64,000 nt of DNA from Homalodisca vitripennis (Eukaryota; Arthropoda; Insecta; Hemiptera; Cicadellidae): assembly GCF_021130785.1 (NCBI RefSeq), contig NC_060213.1, positions 71,444,001-71,508,000 on the forward strand, written 5' to 3'. The first letter of the stretch is position 1; every line of letters begins with the position of its first letter. The translations under genes and the position numbers were made by a program. The notes under the pieces were generated by a model. It had not been told where the DNA came from and did not search any database. It saw nothing but the letters and a program-made list of their open reading frames with translations. Shown piece by piece: positions 38,872 through 49,683 of the stretch.

Positions 38872-40596
38872 ATGTTCAAAATTGAGAAAACGAGAACTGG
38901 TAAACCATGTATCATCTTCAACGGGATAAAGTACAGACATCACAGGGTTCTGAAGAACGGCGAGACATCTTGGCGGTGCTTGGGAAGAAGTTGTGGTGCT
39001 TCCATCAAAACTGATGTGAATCAGACTTTAGTGACTGCAGGTAACCAAACCCATACTGGGGAACACCCCGTCACGATGCGGTCGCTCCTGTCACCGTTGC
39101 CCCGCGCTGTCACGTCACCGGCATCCTCGGCGCCCCACACGCCGCCGGCAGCACCCGCGGCTATCTGCTCCACGCCCGACCCAGACTCTTCACCGGAAGC
39201 CACACCATCGTCACCTGCAGCCTCTGCCACGCCTGCTGCTGTATCACCAGCCGGCTCGCCACCTTGCGCTGCCGTTGGTACACCTGACCCGCCCACGCCG
39301 TCGGCCCCGTGTCCGTCTCAACTCCATATAGAAAACCAAGCCCTCAATCAGAAGATTTTCGACCTCCAGGAGCAGATGAAAGTCATCCTTGACCACTCGA
39401 TAGAATCGGATCAGAGGCTCCTCGAGTACACGGATCAGGTTTTTGTGGCACGTTCTTCTGTGAACGTGTCTACTTCTCCGCCTCACGCTAAAAATCAATA
39501 TTGTCAGACCACAGACTCATTTAACCGATCTTGTGAGAGGTGTCCATTATTAAAAGAGGAAGTACAAAACATGTTGACTACCATCAAGACCTTGGAAGAG
39601 GAAATCAAAACATTAAAAAATGAAAAGTTGTTGTCTTTTGAAAAACTCAATAGTATTCAAACCCCAAATAATATTATAATTAGCAACAGTTACGAGATCC
39701 TATCTAAAATACAGGAAGAGGACGACACATACACGGCAGTTGCTACAAAAAAGAGGAAACGAAAATCAAACAAAAAGAAACAAACAAATCATTCTATTGA
39801 AAAGTGCAAAACGAAAAAAGAGTACATGTTTGCTGAAAACAAGAAAGAAAAACTGCCATTTAAGACTGTCTCTATTGTAGGCGACAGCCATGCCCGACAT
39901 CTTGCCAGTATGATGAGGGCGGGAGTGGACGGTGTTACTAATGTATGGGGAACCTGTAAACCCGGAGCCGGCCTCCTCAACACAATCCCAGACGCCGCCC
40001 CTCCTCCAGACAACTGTTTCGTCTTGATCTCCGGGAACAACGATGTAGCTGCAGGGAGACAGAACATAATCTTCAACAACCTTGAAGAAATAATTAAAAA
40101 CTGCAGGACGTCTAAAGTCCTGATAACGCCTTTATTTCCAAGGCACGATCTGCCCCCCGATAGCCCGATACAGGAGACCATCAGAGTAGCAAATGCCTAC
40201 ATCAGCGAGCTCTGTGTTCGGAGTGAGGGAGTGGAGATGCTCGACATTAGCCGCATCGGGCGACAGTTATTCACCTCTCACGGCCAGCATCTTCGCGAGA
40301 GTGGGAAGCGACTACTGACGTGCCTCATGATTGCGCACCTGGCCACCATGGCACCAGACCTTCGCCGCCACAAACCTCCGCTTGTCGCTGCACCTAGCCA
40401 CTCACTGCCCACTGCTATGTCGAGAACCGAAGGAGGACCGGAACCCGATCTTCAGGAGACGCCAAAGCAGCCAAGGGTGTTGCATTTTGAATCATTCGCT
40501 GACGCCGTTAAGAGCACAGGACACCAGCAGCATGGCAATATATTAGAAAAACAAAATTTTTTAGGGAACCCACTACTAGTCACCAAAACAAATTGA
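38872..40596 (+). CDS. LINE ORF1: FLYWCH-like finger, coiled coils, SGNH esterase
   Basis: The 574-residue product starts at ATG 38872. Residues 1-66 resemble a FLYWCH zinc finger: FNGIKYRHH, WRC (34-36), Cys41, and a HTGEH pair (61, 65). Residues 66-150 form a Pro/Ala/Ser linker encoded by GC-rich DNA. Two heptad-like segments follow (about 152-185 and 225-260), then a Lys/Arg-rich NLS-like patch. An SGNH-hydrolase domain has the block I Ser in GDSHA (337-341), SGNND (387-391) and HGQHLRESG (470-478) supplying the His. By family knowledge ORF1 proteins bind element RNA, and esterase-bearing ORF1s occur in CR1-like LINEs. Confidence 0.85.
   Translation: MFKIEKTRTGKPCIIFNGIKYRHHRVLKNGETSWRCLGRSCGASIKTDVNQTLVTAGNQTHTGEHPVTMRSLLSPLPRAVTSPASSAPHTPPAAPAAICSTPDPDSSPEATPSSPAASATPAAVSPAGSPPCAAVGTPDPPTPSAPCPSQLHIENQALNQKIFDLQEQMKVILDHSIESDQRLLEYTDQVFVARSSVNVSTSPPHAKNQYCQTTDSFNRSCERCPLLKEEVQNMLTTIKTLEEEIKTLKNEKLLSFEKLNSIQTPNNIIISNSYEILSKIQEEDDTYTAVATKKRKRKSNKKKQTNHSIEKCKTKKEYMFAENKKEKLPFKTVSIVGDSHARHLASMMRAGVDGVTNVWGTCKPGAGLLNTIPDAAPPPDNCFVLISGNNDVAAGRQNIIFNNLEEIIKNCRTSKVLITPLFPRHDLPPDSPIQETIRVANAYISELCVRSEGVEMLDISRIGRQLFTSHGQHLRESGKRLLTCLMIAHLATMAPDLRRHKPPLVAAPSHSLPTAMSRTEGGPEPDLQETPKQPRVLHFESFADAVKSTGHQQHGNILEKQNFLGNPLLVTKTN
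40557..40563 (+). promoter_or_regulatory. candidate -1 frameshift site TTTTTTA
   Basis: The heptamer reads T TTT TTA in the ORF1 frame (codons at 40558 and 40561) and lies 30 bases before the ORF1 stop. The -1 frame stays open from here into ORF2. It is the same heptamer known from retroviral gag-pol frameshifting. No strong downstream stem-loop was seen by eye. Confidence 0.4.
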
Positions 40597-41654
40597 CTGA
40601 CCTCAAATCGAAATTTAAAAAAACAAATTCGAAAAACAAATTTTCAGATAGCTTGACATTTTTGCATCAAAATGCACAAATGGCTACAAACAAGAGAATG
40701 GAACTTTCCCTCTTGTGCGAAGAGCTTCTTCCCGACGTGCTAGTCATATCCGAACACGGATTTAACAGCAGCAACATTGAACACTTCAACATTCAAAATT
40801 ACCAATTGGCTAACAAATGCTGTCGCACCTCAGCCAAAGGTGGGGGTGTTGCGGTTTTTGCTCGGAACAATCTTTCGTTTACCCCTGTTTCTGTCGAAAG
40901 CACAACTGACAAAGACTTAGAAGTCACAGGGGTAAACATTCACAGAAACAACAGCACAATCCAAGTAATTGGAGTATACAGGTCCCCAAACGGAGATGAA
41001 AAACAATTCTTTTCCAAATTTGAAAAACTTCTGACTGACATGACAAGGAGGGATCGAAAATTTATCGTCATGGGAGATTTTAACATTGATGTCCTAGATA
41101 TCGATAGTCCCTTGACGAAACATTTCGCTGACTTGTTGGGGTCCTTCGGTCTTGTCTGTTCAATAGACACACCAACAAGGATTACCGGCACTTCAGCGAC
41201 TGCGATAGATAACATCATATCAAACTTGACTGACCTCCGGGTGTCTGTGATCAACACAGCCATCTCAGACCACTATGGCCAACAGGCCATTGTCAGTGGT
41301 CTCAAACCAGCACGGGACCCAATCATACAAACAACAATCAGAAACACAAAGCCCTCAAACATTGCTCTTCTAAACTCTTTTCTTTCGAGAGAGAGTTGGA
41401 ACTGCCTAAATTTTAGAGATCCCGTTGAATTACAATTCAAAAACTTTAAAGACACTTTTATTTTCCATCTGAACGTGAGCTGTCCCCTAAAAACAATCCA
41501 TCAAAAGGCTACAATACAAAAATGTGAATGGATTACAAGAGGCATTTTGGTTTCAAGGGAGAAATTACGATTTTACTCTGAAATCAACAAGCACTCGAGT
41601 GACGAGGCTTTCAAATTTTTTTTACAAATTACAAGCGGATTTATAAAAAGGTGA
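40593..41654 (+). CDS. LINE ORF2, endonuclease part
   Basis: The frame overlaps the ORF1 stop in -1 relation and encodes an APE-type endonuclease. Motifs in order are HQNAQ (metal-binding Asn), VISEHGF (Glu), GVYRSPNG, VMGDFNIDVLD, TRITGTSATAIDNIISN and AISDHYG. The domain nicks target DNA for priming. The first ATG in frame (40680) lies after the HQNAQ motif, so starting there would remove a catalytic residue. The frame ends at a stop near 41652 where the alignment to the sister copy continues in another frame. Confidence 0.85.
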   Translation: MTDLKSKFKKTNSKNKFSDSLTFLHQNAQMATNKRMELSLLCEELLPDVLVISEHGFNSSNIEHFNIQNYQLANKCCRTSAKGGGVAVFARNNLSFTPVSVESTTDKDLEVTGVNIHRNNSTIQVIGVYRSPNGDEKQFFSKFEKLLTDMTRRDRKFIVMGDFNIDVLDIDSPLTKHFADLLGSFGLVCSIDTPTRITGTSATAIDNIISNLTDLRVSVINTAISDHYGQQAIVSGLKPARDPIIQTTIRNTKPSNIALLNSFLSRESWNCLNFRDPVELQFKNFKDTFIFHLNVSCPLKTIHQKATIQKCEWITRGILVSREKLRFYSEINKHSSDEAFKFFLQITSGFIKR

Positions 41655-43477
41655 TCAGAGCTGCAAAAGCATATGACGTCACCAAAAAATTGCTCACGTC
41701 AAACAATTTTTCAAAAACGGCATGGGCTATCATTAAAAATAAAAGTCCACCAACTGAAAGACAAATTGAGCTTCAGATTGGAAACGATCAAGTCAGCGAT
41801 GCAGCCAAAATCGCGGACGCTTTCAATAATTTTTTTGCCTCGGTTGGTGCTGACCAAGGATTCAGTCCAAAGCAGCATCAGCCACATTCCACTTTGGTAA
41901 GGAGCCCAGCAGCTTCTATGGCTCTGGCTCCTACTACAGAAGAGGAAATTGCCAGAGTGATAAGAGATCTTCCTTCAAAAAAATCAAACGATTTAAATCA
42001 TGTTTCAATGTGGCTTCTTAAGCAATGTGCACAGCACCTGTTCAGGCCGCTTGAACATTTGATAAATCTCTCTCTCCGCTCAGGAATATTTCCATCCTCT
42101 CTGAAAAAGCCAAAATCACCCCGATATTCAAAAAAGGTGACCCCAAATTAGTTCAAAATTATCGTCCCATCTCAATTTTACCAGTTTTCAGTAAAGTTTT
42201 TGAAAAGATCTTCCTCAGTCAACTCTTGAATTTTTTGGAAAAACACAACTTACTATCATCAAACCAGTTCGGTTTCCGAAATGGGAAGTCGACAATAGAC
42301 GCAGTAGTTGGGCTGGTCGAGATGATAGTAGAAGGAATTGAAAGTCATAGAGACACACTTAGTGTGTTTCTTGACTTATCTAAAGCATTTGACTGCGTTG
42401 ATCACAACACCCTAATTCACAGACTGGAGTATTACGGGATACGAGGAGTGCCACTCTTGTGGCTTGAATCGTATCTTAGTAATAGAACACAATTCGTAAA
42501 AATTTCTGACGTACGGTCGGAGGGGGGTGAGCTGGGTTGTGGTGTTCCTCAGGGCTCCATTCTCAGTCCGCTACTCTTCCTATTGTATGTCAACGATGCT
42601 GGCTCATCTTTGCACCAAGGACGAATAGTCCAGTATGCCGATGACACGACTCTCTGTTTCAAAGAAAAATCAAAACACACAACTTGAAATGACAACATTC
42701 ACTGAGCTCAACAACTTAATTCAACATTTCAATGAGCTCAATCTTAAAACAAACCCGTCAAAATCGGTGTTTGTTCAATTTCGTTTGCGGCCGACCGTCT
42801 CTGATCAAAGTCCTATAGTGATGTTGGAGGAGACTGAGATCGAAGAAGTCTACTCGACTAAATTCCTTGGAATACACCTTGATCGAGGGTTGACATGGGA
42901 TAGTCATGTAGACAACGTTTGTTCAAAATTGTCCTCAGGCATTTATGTTTTGAGGCAGCTATCCAAATACTGCCCAACTCAGGTACTGATGACGGCGTAC
43001 TATGGATTGATATACCCCCACCTGTCATACGGAGTGGTCTTGTGGGGAGGCTGTGCAAATACACATTTCTCTAGAGTGTTAACACTCCAAAAAAAAGCCG
43101 TTCGAACAATTGCAAAACTACAATGGAGAGAGTCGTGCAGACCAGCATTCAGAAAACTGAAACTGTTGACATTACCCTGCCTCTACATTCTAGAGACGTC
43201 TATGTTTTTCAAGTCAAAATGCAATCTCATCAGAGGTAGTGATATACACTCATATGAGACTAGAGGCAGGGACAACTACCGAACTGGGAGACACAGGACG
43301 GTAGTACATGAGCGCTTGCCTTCTCAGGCAGGAGCTCAGTTTGTCAACAAACTGCCAAATTTCATAAAAAGTGCCGCAATGCCTAAGGCATTTAAAACTC
43401 GTCTGAAAAGTGCATTGCTCTCAGAAGCTTTTTACAATACAGACGAGTTCATGGCACATGTTTGGGTGACCACATAA
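41651..43477 (+). pseudogene. LINE ORF2, reverse transcriptase part, frameshifted
   Basis: The protein continues through three frames: 41651-42151, 42110-42687 and 42635-43477. RT blocks are visible in order: YRPISILPVFSKVFEKI, QFGFRNGKSTIDAV, FLDLSKAFDCVDH, GVPQGSILSPLLFLLYVND, QYADDTTLC (catalytic Asp pair) and TKFLGIHLD. The C-terminal part holds RTIAKLQWRESCRPAFRKL. All catalytic motifs are intact, so the only damage is single-base indels. They fall beside A or T runs (near 41620, 42105 and 42660), so recent decay and assembly error are both possible. Confidence 0.85.
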
Positions 43478-43649
43478 TTGGCTGACTGACGCTGGTGCTA
43501 GAGTGGGAAATTCGAATAAATGAGCAGTAGGATGGATGGAATTAATTGTATGTACGAAAGTAACCTAGATGTAATGTATGAATCCAAAATTTTAGCTTAT
43601 TTTCTTCTTTGACAATTGCTATAACATGTACATGTTCTAAAGCAATAAA

Positions 43650-43677
43650 ATTATTATTATTATTATTATTATTATTC
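43650..43677 (+). repeat. (ATT)n tail of LINE
   Basis: Direct ATT units follow AATAAA at the end of the element. The nested sister copy has a matching tail at 49054-49084. Confidence 0.85.
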
Positions 43678-43807
43678 TTGAAAAACCTAGCACTAGTAAC
43701 CTGTGTTCAACCTTAAAAAGCTGAAATACTATGTATTTAATGTTTCACTTTATGAATCATATTTATAATATCAAATAAATATATGATCTTAATATATATA
43801 TTGTGTG

Positions 43808-43902
43808 CGAGATCCGGGTTCGACTCCCGGCGGAGCAAGTACTTTTTGTGACTCAATGTTTATTGAAATTAAATAAGGGTATTGCCTTTTATACAATATT
43901 TA

Positions 43903-43905
<3 letters not shown>
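43808..43905 (+). mobile_element. tRNA-like SINE, 5'-truncated copy
   Basis: It begins at GAGATCCGGG and contains the exact box B GGTTCGACTCC (43817-43827) and the same 3' tail as the copies at 1.3-1.5 kb: AAGTACTTTTTGTGACTCAA, then TTTATTGAAATTAAATAAGG, then TATTGCC and ATACAAT. It then runs directly into TA repeats. The 5' half with box A is missing. Confidence 0.75.
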
Positions 43906-44204
<299 letters not shown>

Positions 44205-44629
44205 TAGTGCTAAAATTCAAACCTTGGAATATAAGAAAATATGTACTGAAATGCGGCTAAAATACATTGGGAAAACATTTTATCAGTGGTTTCCTTCTCG
44301 TATTGAAACTATATCATTCCAATTATATTTCTTAATAGAATAAATCCGTGTGAAACCATTTAGTGGATGTTTAACTTTACGAAGAAATTGCTTGTATTAT
44401 ATATATTCAAATTTACTTGTATAATATAATAGTTATACAACATTGAATTGGTATTGTTCATTTTTGTTTATGAATTAATACCTTTATAATTAGTGAATAA
44501 TTTATATCATGGTGCGAAATAGTCTAGTGATTTGTTTTCTTAATTAATATTCAATGTAAACAAACAACATAATATATACAAATATCTGTATAATATATTT
44601 GTGTGTGTATACATATATATATAAAACTA

Positions 44630-45170
44630 TACAGGCTGGGTCAGAGATATGGTAAAATATTTCAAGACGTGATTTTAGAGATAAAAATAAGAAAAAAAAA
44701 ATGTTATATAAAGGTAGGTCCGGAAACCCTCCATTACTGAGTAATGGCTGGCGAAAGATTTTGCTTTGTTTTCAGTTCATCTGGTGAAATTAACTAATTC
44801 TGAAAGGTTTTGTTCTTACTTTTTAACTTTAATAAGATGGATTTATACGGAAAATCACCTGAAAATCAAATAAAACCACTCTAGAGGTTGTAGTGTGAAC
44901 AATTCTTGAGAAAAAGTTTGAAATTTGCCAAAAATCTAAGAACAAAAATACCGTCTTAAATGTTTGATATTGAATAACATTGTTAAATGACCAATAAACA
45001 AATTGTTTTTTTCTAATACAGATTGTAGAGAATTTAATTCTGAAAACAACTATGATAAGCAAAGTTAACCAAATGTATAAAAGATTTATGAAATTGACTC
45101 CTCACGTATTACACTATACATCAATGTTTTGCTTTTTTATAATAAGGAATGAGTATATGATTGGTAACAA
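44630..45170. repeat. left terminal inverted repeat
   Basis: Matches the reverse complement of 49143-49681, including GGATTTATACG, AACCTCTAGAGTGG-type and AAGGAATGAGTAT blocks. Short open frames on either strand here are mirrored in the right repeat and are not genes. Confidence 0.9.
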
Positions 45171-45385
45171 TTAATCGTAATAATTAATCGTTTAAACAAC
45201 AACTGTTAAAACATTTTTAAATAATAAATAATCAGCTGGGAATTTTTTTATTGGATGGCATATGTGAACTTATTGTTGAACAACAACAAACTGTAAAGAT
45301 ACTATGTGCTTGTGTTAAGTATTTTAACCAGTTATTTCCATCCATTTAATAAGTTATTTTGTGTTGTGTGTTTCATTTATTAAAA

Positions 45386-46471
45386 ATGGAAGGTAATATT
45401 CATGTGTATTCAAACTCTGAATTAGCAGACATGCATTTTAATGTATGGTTTGGGACGCTGCAATAGTACTTCAGCAAGACGTCTGAATCAAGAGAACTTT
45501 CCTAACCGCAGGTGTCCAAGCACAAGAGTTTTGCCACTATTCATCAACGCCTATCTGAAACAGGTTCTTTGAAGTCTTCGGAGCATAGTAATGCAGGCAT
45601 CGCCAGATCATGTGGGACTGTTGAATTAGAATAGTTGGTTCTTAATGAAATTTCTGATTATCCTGAAAAGAGTACTTAGAGAATTGTCACTACAGTTTAA
45701 TGTCAGCCAATCTAGTATTCGGAGAATACTACACAAGTACCCGTTACACCCATACCAGTTCCAGCATGTCCAAACTCTTTTGCCACAAGACTACGCTCCT
45801 CATGTTGTTTTTTTCATGGTTTCTGTTAAAATGTGCTGATCCAAACTTTTTAAATACAATTTTGTTTACCAATGAGGCTCACTTTACAAGAACAGCTATC
45901 ATTAACTTCCATAACAACCACATTTGGGCAAACAGAAATCCTCATGTAATCAAACCTAATCGCCGACAACATCAGTTTTCAGTAAATGTTTGGGCTGGAA
46001 TCTTAGCAGATCATTTAGTCGTATTCGTGCTTCCTCCCAGGCTTAATGGCGTGGTGTACTTGAACTGTTTAAGAGACGAGCTACCTAACCTGCTTTATGA
46101 TGTACCTCAGCATTTGCGCCAAAACATGTGGTTTGTGCATGACGGGGCACCAGCGCACTACTCAACTGGCTGTTTGTGGAAACCTAAATGAGAGTTTCAC
46201 AAATCAATCGATAGGCCGAGGTGGACCAGTTTCATGGCCAGCAAGATCACCGGACTTAAATCCTTTGGACTTTTACCTTTGTGAACATTTAAAAACATTA
46301 GTTTACTCTTCCCCAATAGATACCATTGAAGAACTCCGATTAAAAATTTCTAATTGAATAGAAACCATTAAGCAGACACCTGGAGTTTTTGAACGGGTCC
46401 GAAACTTGATGAGAAGACGCCTGAACGCGTGCATTTTGAACAATGAAGGTCATTTAGAGCATCATTTTTAA
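45386..46471 (+). pseudogene. Tc1/mariner-like transposase, inactive
   Basis: ATG 45386 starts MEGNIHVYSNSELADMHF, similar to the N-terminal helix-turn-helix region (DUF4817-type) of a common insect transposase group. Further on come SSIRRILHKYPLHPYQFQ and HNNHIWANRNPHV. The catalytic core is recognisable: LFTNEAHF (first acid, Asp changed to Asn), VHDGAPAHYS (second Asp) and SPDLNPLDFYL (third Asp, roughly 37 residues on). An early TAG, a second stop near 45630 and several frameshifts break it. The gene ends with HLEHHF and TAA at 46469-46471. The changed acid alone should abolish catalysis. Confidence 0.85.
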
Positions 46472-49084
46472 TCTTCCGGTGAGACTTAAAGCAATTGTAG
46501 AAACCCAGCGGTTTCACGATGTTCTCACTTCTTTTGACTTAGTCTGGTCCGTGAACACACCAACTCGAGTGACTGCTAGGTCGAGTACGGCCAACGAAAA
46601 CGTCATCACAAACTTTCCGGGCGTCTCTGTTACTGTTCTCGACGCGGCCATCTCTGACCATTTCGCACAGGAGACTGTAATTAAACAATTAAATCCTAAA
46701 TACGAACCCTCTTCAGCAAAATTTAAAAGAAATCTAAAACTGAAAACATTAAAATTCTCAACAGATTCCTCCAAAGAGAATCTTGTTCATTTGTGGATGC
46801 TTTTGAACACGTAGAGGAAGCATTCACTGCGTTAAATTACAGCCTTAATTATTACCTAAATATTACTTGTCCATATAGAATAGTAAAGGAGCGATTCCAT
46901 AGGAAGAGTAATAACTGGATTACTCAGGATATTCTCTACTTGAGAGAAAGGATCAAATTTTACCATTCAATCTATTTAAAATCAAATAACGAAAACTTCA
47001 AAAATGTTTATAGATCGTTGAAACACAATTATCGTATGGAAATAAAAGCCGCTAAAGCACAAGATGTTGAACAAAAATTAGAGAACGCAGAAAGTTTTTC
47101 AAAAAGTGCGTGGGAAGTAATAAAAAGCGTTACATCACAAACAAAATACTCAAAATAATCAAATCCAAAACTAAAATTTGACGGTAAATTAACAGACGAC
47201 CCATTTCTAGTGGCTAACGAATTTAATATTTTTTTTTCGACTGTGGCTGTACCAAGCACATATTTCAGTTGTGACAATCTTGTAGAAAATGTAGTAGTGA
47301 GTCCGGTCTCTTCCATGGTTCTGTTTCCTGTGGGGGAGGTGGAGATGGCAGTCGTCTTGAGAGACCTCAAGCCGAAGAAGTCCAGCGACATCAACGGAAT
47401 GTCCGTGTGGCTAAGCAAGCGTTGCTTCAAGCACATTTTGACACCACTTACTAAATTGATAAATCTGTCCTTCGCCCAAGGCGTTTTCCTTTCAGCTTTG
47501 AAGACAGCAAGAGTGGTTCCGATCTTTAAAAAGGATGATCCTTGCATCGCAAGTAATTCCGTCCTGTTTCCATTCTTCCTGTCATGAGCAAAATTTTCGA
47601 AAAGGTTTTCATTAGAAGGCTTGAAGGTTTTCTTGAACAGTTTGAAATTCTTAACCCTGAGCAGTACGGATTCAGGAAAAACAAATCGACGATTGATGCT
47701 GTAACAAAACTCATTGACTGTGTTGTTGATGGCTTGGAGAGGCGAGAACAAGTGCTCAGCATATGTCTCGACCTTTCAAAGACCTTTGACTGTGTGCATC
47801 ATGGGACACTGTTGCATCAGTTATGGACATGTGGTGTTCGAGGTCAGCCGCATAAATGGCTTTCGTCATACCTCAGTGGCAGAGAGCAGTGTGTGCAGAT
47901 CGCGAACATTCTGTCAGGCAAAGTAAAAATGCAGTACGGTGTTCCCCAGGGTTCAATTTTGGGGCCCATACTTTTTCTAATTTACGTCAACAGATTGAAT
48001 TAATCAATTCAAAATGGAGAGATGATTCAATATGCGGACGATACGACTCTCTGCATCAGATCAAGTACGAAACAAGATCTTGAGATCAAAGCCTTTATTG
48101 AAGTAAACGCATGCATCGAGCACTTTCCAAATATAAATCTAAAAACTAACTATGCCAAAACTAACGTAATAAAATTTTGTCTCCGTCAACAAGAAGACGA
48201 ATACAGACCAATTGCGATGGTGGATGAAGCTATCTTAGATGAAGCCGAATCCACCAAGTTTCTGGGGATGTACCTGGAGCGATCACATTGACAGAGTTTG
48301 CTCAAAGGTTGCCTCAGGCCCTTATGTCTTACACAATCTAGCAAAATTCTGCTCGTTTTATGTACTGAAAACTGCCTACTTTGGCATAGTACATCCACAT
48401 TTGACCTACGGTTTGAGACTATGGGGCAGCTGTTCTAAATACATATGTGACAGTATTTAGAACACAAAAGAAAGCTGTTCGAATAATTTCGAAATTAAAA
48501 CCCAGAGAGTCGTGTAAAACTGCCTTCAGGGAGCTTGGATTTCTAACCTTACCCAGCCTCTATATTCTCGACGTTACCCTGTACTGCCGATTCAAATGTG
48601 AACTGGTTCAGGGCAGGGACGTCCATCAGTACGAGACCAGAGGCAGGAACAATTTCAGAACTGAACAGCATAGAACGGCTATGTTCGAACACTTACCATC
48701 TCAAATGGGTGTCAAGTTAATCAATAAGCTCACTGGAGATCTCAAACGAATTAATGAAACCAAACAATTCAAATCTTGATTAAGACACTTTTTGTTGTCA
48801 AAGGCATTTTACTCCATTGATGAGTTTACGATGGGCCGCTGGGATGAAAATTAGCATTTTATTATTATTACTTTATTTATCCTTTTCTGATATCCAAAAC
48901 ATGCAAAATACAATATATTGTTAGGTTCACACATGAGTATGTGGAATTAACTGTGCCTATGATAAGATAGGTTTTAGTTTATAGATTTTTAATTCAATAT
49001 GTTGAAATGATGTTTGCAATGCAATTTTGTTAATTGTTGTACTGCAATAAAGAATTATTATTATTATTATTCTATTATTATTAC
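46472..49084 (+). mobile_element. 5'-truncated LINE nested in the transposon
   Basis: It starts inside the endonuclease domain (NTPTRVTARSS, AAISDHFAQE) and continues through broken frames of RT: IFEKVFIRRLEGFLEQ, QYGFRKNKSTIDAV, CLDLSKTFDCVHH, GVPQGSILGPILFLIYVN, QYADDTTLCI, then RIISKLKPRESCKTAFREL. Motifs are homologous to the 38.7-kb element throughout but clearly diverged. It ends with AATAAAG and (ATT)n at 49054-49084. At least six frame breaks show it is dead. It inserted right after the transposase stop codon. Confidence 0.88.
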
Positions 49085-49142
49085 AGATGTTTATTGTATT
49101 TAAAAATACAATTTTGAATTTTATGTTTCTTTTCCATTACCT

Positions 49143-49681
49143 GTTACCAATCAGATACTCATTCCTTATTATACAACAGCAAAAGACTGCTGTGCAGTGT
49201 AATTCGTGAGGAGTCCATTACATAACATTTTTTTACACATTTAGTTAAATTTGCTTATTATGGTTGTTTTCAGAATTAAATTCTTTACAATCTGTATTAG
49301 GAAAAACAATTTGTTTAATGGTCATTTAACAATTTTATTCGATATCAAACATTTAAGACGGTATTTTTGTTATTAGATTTTTGGCAAATTTCATACTTTT
49401 TCTCAATAACTGTTCACACTACAACCTCTAGAGTGGTTTTATTTTATTTTTCAGGTGATTTTGCGTATAAATCCATCTTATTTGAGTTAAAAAGTAAGAA
49501 CAAAACCTTTCAGAATCACTTCATTTCACAAGGTGAACTAGGAAACCAAAGCAACATCTTTCTCCAGCCATTACTCAGTGATGGAGAGTTTCCGGACCTA
49601 CTCTTATGTATATTTTTTTATTATTTTTAGCTCTAAAATCACGTCTTAAAATATGTTGCCATATTTCTGACTCACTCTGTA
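49143..49681. repeat. right terminal inverted repeat
   Basis: Reverse-complement partner of 44630-45170. It starts at GTTACCAATCAGATACTC and ends at CTGTA, beside the TA target duplicate. Confidence 0.9.
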
Positions 49682-49683
49682 TA

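Larger units (their letters stand above)
38700..43677 (+). mobile_element. near-complete CR1/Jockey-group non-LTR retrotransposon
   Basis: Two ORFs in LINE order are followed by a 3' end with AATAAA (43644) running into an (ATT)n tail to 43677, as in CR1-like elements with microsatellite tails. ORF1 is intact; ORF2 has endonuclease and RT but at least three frame breaks, so this copy cannot make a full ORF2 product as assembled. Terminal duplications were not found and the 5' boundary is approximate. A truncated relative lies at 46.5-49.1 kb and a relic at 4.9-5.8 kb. Confidence 0.9.
44630..49681 (+). mobile_element. Tc1/mariner-like transposon with long TIRs, host to nested LINE
   Basis: Ends TACAGGCTGGGTCAG and its inverted counterpart CTGACTCACTCTGTA are each bordered by TA (44628-44629 and 49682-49683), the target duplication expected for this superfamily. 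The terminal inverted repeats are about 540 bp (44630-45170 and 49143-49681), visibly diverged but collinear. A broken transposase gene lies at 45386-46471. A LINE occupies about 46472-49084 between the transposase and the right repeat. The two repeats still pair over their whole length, so both ends came from one insertion. Confidence 0.9.

Noticed and set aside
44829..45062. Minus-strand ORF of 77 codons and its + strand mirror at 49367-49630
   Set aside because: They are the same sequence in the two terminal inverted repeats of the transposon and show no protein motif.
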